39,571 nucleotides of DNA, from NCBI GenBank assembly GCA_016935955.1, contig JAFGPY010000154.1, positions 1 through 39,571 on the forward strand, given 5' to 3'. Shown here piece after piece: positions 32,559-39,571 of the stretch. The DNA is from Planctomycetota bacterium (lineage in GTDB: Bacteria > Planctomycetota > Phycisphaerae > FEN-1346 > JAACEH01). Position 1 is the first letter of the stretch. Each line of letters begins with the position of its first letter. A program made the position numbers and the translations under genes. The notes beneath the pieces are model-generated. The model saw only the letters and a program-made list of their open reading frames with translations. It had not been told where the DNA came from and did not search any database.

Positions 32559-33671
32559 ATGCGTGAGCTTCGCGTGGCACTGATCATCGATGCGCTAGAC
32601 GGGCGACACGCGGCAGGCGGACAGGTGTCGCTGCTGGCGCAACGGCTGGATCGCCGCCGCTTCACGGCGACGGTCTGTGTCCTCGGCCGCGCCGAGGCAG
32701 GGATGGTCGAGCGACTGCGCCAGGCGGACATCAAGGTCCACGTCTTCGACCGCACCCATGGACACGACGTGCGCGTGTTGTATCGGCTCAAGGAACTGCT
32801 GGCCACCAGCTACGCGGACATCGCCTGCACGTGGATGCCCGGGGCCAATGTGATGGGCCGCCCGGCCGCACTGTGGTCGCGGGTGCCCGTGATCGTGGCC
32901 GTCGAGCAGGAGACCGCGCCGCGGTCGTTCGTGCGGCAACAGATCGATCGCCTGCTGGCACGAAGAACGGATGCCCTGGTCGCCGACAGCGAGGCGACGG
33001 CGGCGCGTGCCCGGGAGGCGTGCGGCAAGGACGGTCGGCTACAACTTATCCGCCCGGGCGTCGAGTTCCGGCCGCCCGAGGAGCCCACGGCCCCGTTGCC
33101 CGACGTGCCGCCGGGATGGAACGTCGCCGTAGCGGCGGCTCCCCTGATCCGGCCCATGGGGTTGTTGCACCTGATCTGGGCATTGAGCATTCTGCGTTAT
33201 GCCGACCAGCCCCTGCAACTCTGGATCGCCGGCGAGGGGCCGGAGAAGAGTCGCCTGGCCGAAGAAGCAGCACGGCTCGACGTGGGATCGCGGGTGCACT
33301 TCCTGGGCCGGCGCGACGACATGTCGGCGGTCCTGCAGCGGGCCGACGTCTTTGTGCTGCCCTGCCGCCAAGGCGAGACAAGTCTGGCGGCCCTGGACGC
33401 CATGGCCGCGGGCATACCCGTCGTGCTGCCCGACGTGCCGGGCTTCAGGGGGTTGGCGGACTTCGGCCGCTGCGGCAGATTGGTCGAGCCCGGGTATCCC
33501 AAGAGCATCGCCGCCGGAATGTTCCAGGCGATCAAGCATGCCGATCAATCTCAACAGATGGCCGCACTGGCGAAGACCCGCATTCGCGAGCACTATGCCG
33601 CCGGGCGATTCGTCAGGCAATACGAGGATCTGTTCGTGGAACTCGCCGAGGCCGCAGGCCTGGGCACATGA
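32559..33671 (+). CDS. Family 4-type glycosyltransferase
   Basis: A 370-aa GT-B fold protein that transfers a sugar from a nucleotide donor; the acceptor is unknown. The N-terminal domain carries ALIIDALDGRHAAGGQV, an acceptor-side glycine loop. The C-terminal domain has LWIAGEGPEKSRL, VHFLGRRDDMSAVLQRADVF, and the donor-site block PCRQGETSLAALDAMAAGIPVV. There the usual E-x7-E pair is E in GETS followed by D in LDAMA, a conservative change. It has no membrane segment. The M20 peptidase gene follows after 39 bases on the same strand. It is an isolated glycosyltransferase, not part of a visible polysaccharide cluster. Confidence 0.88.
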   Translation: MRELRVALIIDALDGRHAAGGQVSLLAQRLDRRRFTATVCVLGRAEAGMVERLRQADIKVHVFDRTHGHDVRVLYRLKELLATSYADIACTWMPGANVMGRPAALWSRVPVIVAVEQETAPRSFVRQQIDRLLARRTDALVADSEATAARAREACGKDGRLQLIRPGVEFRPPEEPTAPLPDVPPGWNVAVAAAPLIRPMGLLHLIWALSILRYADQPLQLWIAGEGPEKSRLAEEAARLDVGSRVHFLGRRDDMSAVLQRADVFVLPCRQGETSLAALDAMAAGIPVVLPDVPGFRGLADFGRCGRLVEPGYPKSIAAGMFQAIKHADQSQQMAALAKTRIREHYAAGRFVRQYEDLFVELAEAAGLGT

Positions 33672-33710
33672 AACCGTGTTGGTTTGAGCAGCACACCGTA
33701 GGAAGGAACC

Positions 33711-34859
33711 ATGAAGATCAACCGCAAGCGACTCATCACCGATTTGTCTCGTCTGGTTCAGATTCCCAGTTGGCAGGAATGCGATACGATTGCTCGCCAC
33801 GCCGTGGCCGCACTGCGTGACGCCGGTGCCAGGAACGTGCACATCGACAAGGCCGGTAACGTGATCGGCACGCTGGGACGCGGCGGCAAGGGGCTGCTGC
33901 TGAACGCTCACCTGGACACCGTGCCGCCGGGTGATTACGAAGGCGATCCTTTCAGCGGCAAGGTGTCGGCCGGCAAGCTGATAGGTCGCGGCTCCTCGGA
34001 CGACAAGGCAGGTGTTGCAGCCATCCTGGAAATCGTTCGCTATCTGGCCGGTCGCCAGCTCAATCAGCAGATCACCTTCGCACTGACCGTCTGGGAAGAG
34101 AGCACGGGTCCCGGCGAGAACGGCGCCTACCAGGCGGCTCGTGATTGCGACGCGGCCCGCTGCATCGTGCTGGAAAACTCCATGGCGGCCACCGGCAAGT
34201 CAATGGGCGTCAACATCGGGTGCCGAGGAACCATGGGCCTGTACGTAACGGTTCATGGCAAAGCCTGTCATGCCGCCGATCCTGCAAGGGGCGTCAACGC
34301 CGTGTACCGTGCCGCCCGGGTGATTCAGGCCCTGGAGAAAACGTTCGATCCGGCCACTATGCCGAGGAAGACCTACAAGGTCTGGAACTCGCAGGTCGAG
34401 CTGGGCACTCTGGCCACGGTTACGGAGGTGGAAGCCCGCCAAGGCATCAATGTCATCCCTGCGCAATGCGAGATCGCCCTGAATTGCCGCTTGCTGCCCG
34501 ACGGTGACGGCAGCGAGATCAAACGTCGCATGAAGCGTCTGGCCACCGAACTGCCCAAGGGCTGGATTTCCTGGAGCACCAAACGAGAGATTGTCGGCCA
34601 CCTCTGCGAAGACCACGAGTTCATCGCCGTGTGCCGCGAGGCCATCTGCGAGTCGGGCATGCGGACGAAATGCGAAATCATGGGCGGCCGCACCGACACG
34701 ACCATCTTCCAGCATACCGGAGGCATCCAATCGGTGATCATGGGCCCCGGAACGCTCGGCGCGGCACACACGAAGAACGAGTACATGGATATCGAGCTTC
34801 TGGTGAAAGGCACCGGGGCAGTGCTTCGAACCATCGAGAAGATGGCCGTGGACGGGTGA
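33711..34859 (+). CDS. M20-family metallopeptidase (ArgE/DapE/ACY1-like)
   Basis: A zinc-dependent amidohydrolase that removes acyl or amino-acid groups. The 382-aa product shows NAHLDTVPPGD near residue 64 (first ligand H), GRGSSDDKAGVAA near 104 (bridging D), EESTGPGENG near 138 (catalytic E plus ligand E), a small dimerisation domain around GKACHAADPARGVNAVYRA, and the last ligand H in GAAHTKNEY. All metal ligands appear present. ArgE, DapE and peptidase T-like activities cannot be told apart. Because arginine synthesis here has ArgJ, an ArgE role would be redundant. AGGAAGG lies 5 bases before the ATG. Confidence 0.88.
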   Translation: MKINRKRLITDLSRLVQIPSWQECDTIARHAVAALRDAGARNVHIDKAGNVIGTLGRGGKGLLLNAHLDTVPPGDYEGDPFSGKVSAGKLIGRGSSDDKAGVAAILEIVRYLAGRQLNQQITFALTVWEESTGPGENGAYQAARDCDAARCIVLENSMAATGKSMGVNIGCRGTMGLYVTVHGKACHAADPARGVNAVYRAARVIQALEKTFDPATMPRKTYKVWNSQVELGTLATVTEVEARQGINVIPAQCEIALNCRLLPDGDGSEIKRRMKRLATELPKGWISWSTKREIVGHLCEDHEFIAVCREAICESGMRTKCEIMGGRTDTTIFQHTGGIQSVIMGPGTLGAAHTKNEYMDIELLVKGTGAVLRTIEKMAVDG

Positions 34860-34881
34860 GGCGACGCACGCGAAATCACGT

Positions 34882-36543
34882 CTACTCGAACGGCCTGTAG
34901 CGTTGGGCGATGGGCATGCGACGACCCATGCCGAAGGCGCGGCTAGTGACCTTCAGCACCGGGGCCGCCTGGCGGCGCTTGTACTCGGCCAGATCGATCA
35001 TCCGCACCATTCGCCGCGCGGTTTCGCCGTCGATACCCGCCTCAAGCAATCCGTCCAGAGTCACTTGCTGCTCGACGTATAACTCGACGATGCGGTCCAC
35101 CATGTCGTACGGCGGCAACTTGTCCTGGTCGGTCTGGTTGGGCTTCAGCTCGGCCGTCGGGGCGCGGGTCAGAATGGACTGCGGAATGATCTCGCGTGTG
35201 CGGTTGACGTAGCGGGACAACTCGTAGACCATCAGTTTCGGCACGTCGCCGATCGGGGCCAGTCCGCCGCACATGTCGCCGTAGAGCGTGCAGTAGCCGG
35301 TGGCCAGTTCACTCTTGTTGCCTGTGGCGAGCAGCAGCGAACCGAACTTGTTGCTGAGAGCCATCAAGATGACGCCGCGGATGCGGGCCTGGATGTTCTC
35401 CTCCGCCTCGTCGGGTTCGAGTCCCGAAAACACTTCGTGTAACGTCTGCTCGTAAGCCCGGTGGATGCTGTCGATGGCGATCGTCTCGAAACGCACACCG
35501 AGGTTCTCGGCCAGGCACTTGGCGTCGGCCAACGACTGGGCGCTGCTGTAACGCGAGGGCATGGCCACGGCTGTCACATGACCGGGTCCCAGCGCCTCGG
35601 CGGCCAGACAGACCACCAGCGCCGAGTCGATGCCTCCGCTGAGGCCGAGGACGGCGTCGGTGAAACCGCACTTGCGGAAATAATCGCCCAGGCCCAACAC
35701 CAGGGCAGCGTGGACCGAGGCGACCCCCTCGCGCGGCGGTGTGACGGACGCCGGGATCGGCCCTGCCGTTGCATTTCGCATCGGCAGGTCGATCACGGCC
35801 ATGTCCTCTTCAAAGTCTTTGCACTGGGCCAGCACGCGGCCGTCCGGAGCGACAGCCAGCGACGCGCCGTCGAAGATCAGCTCGTCGTTGCCGCCCACCT
35901 GGTTGCAATACAACATCGGCAAGCCGTGCGCGGCTGCATGCAACCGCAACAGGCGCAGCCGCGTCTCGTACTTGCCGAGCACGTAGGGCGACGCGGAGAT
36001 GTTCACGACAACGTCGGCCGACGCGCGGGCCAGATCGCCGATCGGATCGTCCTGGTAAAGGTTCCTCATCCCCGGATCGTCGGGGTTCCAGATATCCTCG
36101 CAGACGCTCAGGCCGAGCCGCACGCCGTCCACGTCGACAACCACGGCCGCCGGACCGGGCTCGAAGTAGCGCGTCTCGTCGAACACGTCGTAGGTGGGCA
36201 GCAGGGTCTTGAACTTCCGCTCGGCGATGCGCCCGTGGTCAAGCAGTGCCAGGGCGTTGTAGAGCGGACGGCCGACGGGCGACGTGTTGCGGTCGACGTA
36301 GCCGATCACGGCGGCAATGTCGGCCGTCTCGGCAGCCAGCGACTCCAGGGCCGCAAGGTTGGCCTCAACGAGGCCGCCCTTCAGGAGCAGGTCGCGTGGG
36401 GGGTAGCCCACCAGGGCCAGCTCGGGGAAGACCACGAGTCGAGCCCCCTCGCGGCGGGCGCAGGCGATGTGCCGGCGAATCATCTCGGCGTTACCCGTGA
36501 TGTCGCCCACGGTCGGATTGGTCTGTGCCAGTGCGATCTTCAT
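34882..36543 (-). CDS. nadE: Glutamine-dependent NAD+ synthetase
   Basis: Last step of NAD synthesis: amidates nicotinic acid adenine dinucleotide with glutamine nitrogen and ATP. The 553-aa two-domain protein has an N-terminal nitrilase-type glutaminase with triad E41 (FPELALVGYPP), K112 (KFKTLLPTYDVFDE) and C148 (VCEDIW). A C-terminal synthetase follows with the PP-loop LSGGIDSAL, LLATGNKSE and GDMCGGLAPIGDVPK. The ATG at 36543 is chosen because the nitrilase fold starts there (MKIALAQTNPTVGD). The longer in-frame reading to 36921 would cross the promoter. Divergent from gyrA. Confidence 0.96.
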   Translation of the reverse strand: MKIALAQTNPTVGDITGNAEMIRRHIACARREGARLVVFPELALVGYPPRDLLLKGGLVEANLAALESLAAETADIAAVIGYVDRNTSPVGRPLYNALALLDHGRIAERKFKTLLPTYDVFDETRYFEPGPAAVVVDVDGVRLGLSVCEDIWNPDDPGMRNLYQDDPIGDLARASADVVVNISASPYVLGKYETRLRLLRLHAAAHGLPMLYCNQVGGNDELIFDGASLAVAPDGRVLAQCKDFEEDMAVIDLPMRNATAGPIPASVTPPREGVASVHAALVLGLGDYFRKCGFTDAVLGLSGGIDSALVVCLAAEALGPGHVTAVAMPSRYSSAQSLADAKCLAENLGVRFETIAIDSIHRAYEQTLHEVFSGLEPDEAEENIQARIRGVILMALSNKFGSLLLATGNKSELATGYCTLYGDMCGGLAPIGDVPKLMVYELSRYVNRTREIIPQSILTRAPTAELKPNQTDQDKLPPYDMVDRIVELYVEQQVTLDGLLEAGIDGETARRMVRMIDLAEYKRRQAAPVLKVTSRAFGMGRRMPIAQRYRPFE

Positions 36544-36601
36544 TGCTGCGGTGGCCTCACGAAGTTGTCGCGACCGCCGTGTCGACAATCGCAAGGTCGT
36601 G

Positions 36602-36630
36602 ATTCTATGCCGCTTAGGCAGACGAATCAA
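36602..36630 (-). promoter_or_regulatory. Promoter for nadE
   Basis: On the minus strand TTGATT (36625-36630) and TAGAAT (36602-36607) are exactly 17 bases apart. The predicted start near 36595 gives a leader of about 50 bases before the ATG at 36543. Confidence 0.7.
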
Positions 36631-36910
36631 TGCCGAATTGAAGACCCCGCCCGACAGCCCCGCCGCAGCCAAAAGAAACCCCCGCAGCGATGCGAAAAGC
36701 GTTGCAAACAGCCCCCTGTTTTGATACCCTGTCGGGATGGTTTTCCGGGCGGACAATTCGTCTGGAACCTCGATAAATAAAGGCTTTGCGGCCGATCGCG
36801 ACCCACAGCCGAGCACCTCTCGGCAATGCCTTGGACCATGCGACGAGCGACGGACCAGACAGGGTCCGACGGCGGCTTGATTTCTGCCACGACGGAAGGC
36901 GAGGACACTC
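36631..36910 (+). other. Non-coding region upstream of gyrA
   Basis: No gene is supported here. TTGCAA followed after 17 bases by TACCCT (about 36703-36731) is a weak plus-strand promoter candidate that would give a gyrA leader of about 175 bases. GATAAA near 36773 is another possible -10 box without a matching -35. An inverted repeat TTGTCG/CGACAA lies just outside, near 36565-36590, in the nadE leader. No other structure was noted. Confidence 0.3.
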
Positions 36911-39463
<2,553 letters not shown>

Positions 39464-39530
39464 GCTGCGGCCGATGTCGGCAGCGTGTCGGCGGCATGAC
39501 TGCAACGAACGTCAGTGAACCGGCGTCACT

Positions 39531-39571
39531 ATGACTGAGCCAGAGGCAAGGACGGACGAGCAGTTGATGCA
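39531..39571 (+). CDS. Start of a probable ECF sigma factor (cut by the window end)
   Basis: Only 13 complete codons are visible: MTEPEARTDEQLM. The run TDEQLM is a common opening of ECF sigma factors, where it precedes a GD-x-x-AF helix. The ATG overlaps the stop of a 12-codon open frame (39496-39534) in a TATGA arrangement; no clear Shine-Dalgarno sequence is seen. The call is a guess from the N terminus alone and needs the downstream sequence. It lies 67 bases after gyrA. Confidence 0.4.
   Translation, partial: MTEPEARTDEQLM

Overview
The window is GC-rich (about 60-65% by eye) bacterial chromosome. It is dense with housekeeping genes and holds no phage, transposase or CRISPR signal. The protein set suggests a planctomycete-type organism, most likely Phycisphaerae or a relative. 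Reasons: a DUF4139-type exported protein; an ECF sigma factor paired with a very long membrane-anchored zinc-finger protein; a large secreted polysaccharide-lyase-like protein; a GyrA with an S-V-V-Y-P quinolone-pocket sequence; and palindromic intergenic elements starting TAGGG. MurA shows that peptidoglycan precursors are made. The taxonomic call is inference.

Layout. 1-438: promoter and long leader of ileS. 439-4178 (+): ileS and purN, separated by a block of palindromes. 4293-7342 (-): argC and argJ with a palindrome cluster between them, then a small membrane protein. 7453-8439 (-): rplM-rpsI with a near-consensus promoter and a clear terminator. 8543-12954 (-): a tightly packed run of glycerate kinase, two TIM-barrel sugar isomerase-like proteins, thiL and tsaE. 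13054-14448 (-): an exported Deg/HtrA protease. 14620-16688 (+): a GAF-PP2C phosphatase overlapping a membrane protein gene. 16691-17980 (-): murA. 18250-19704 (+): exported DUF4139 protein. 19911-22969 (+): ECF sigma factor with an ECF-type promoter in front, followed by a 798-aa anti-sigma-like protein. 22977-24050 (-): degenerate receiver plus HD-GYP. 24304-31151 (+): two tandem exported alpha/beta-hydrolase-like paralogues that have lost their catalytic residues, then an 1181-aa multidomain heparinase-like protein. 31179-32402 (-): MscS channel. 32559-34859 (+): glycosyltransferase and M20 peptidase. 34882-36543 (-): nadE. 36911-39463 (+): gyrA. The window ends in the first codons of what looks like another ECF sigma factor.

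Most genes are core metabolism and information processing: tRNA charging, t6A synthesis, purine, arginine, thiamine and NAD synthesis, ribosome, gyrase, peptidoglycan. Between them lie envelope and signalling modules. The least familiar parts are the tandem pseudo-hydrolases at 24304-27428, the oversized anti-sigma protein at 20573-22969, and the TAGGG-palindrome family in intergenic DNA. Promoter and terminator calls were made by eye from spacing and consensus and have not been scored computationally.
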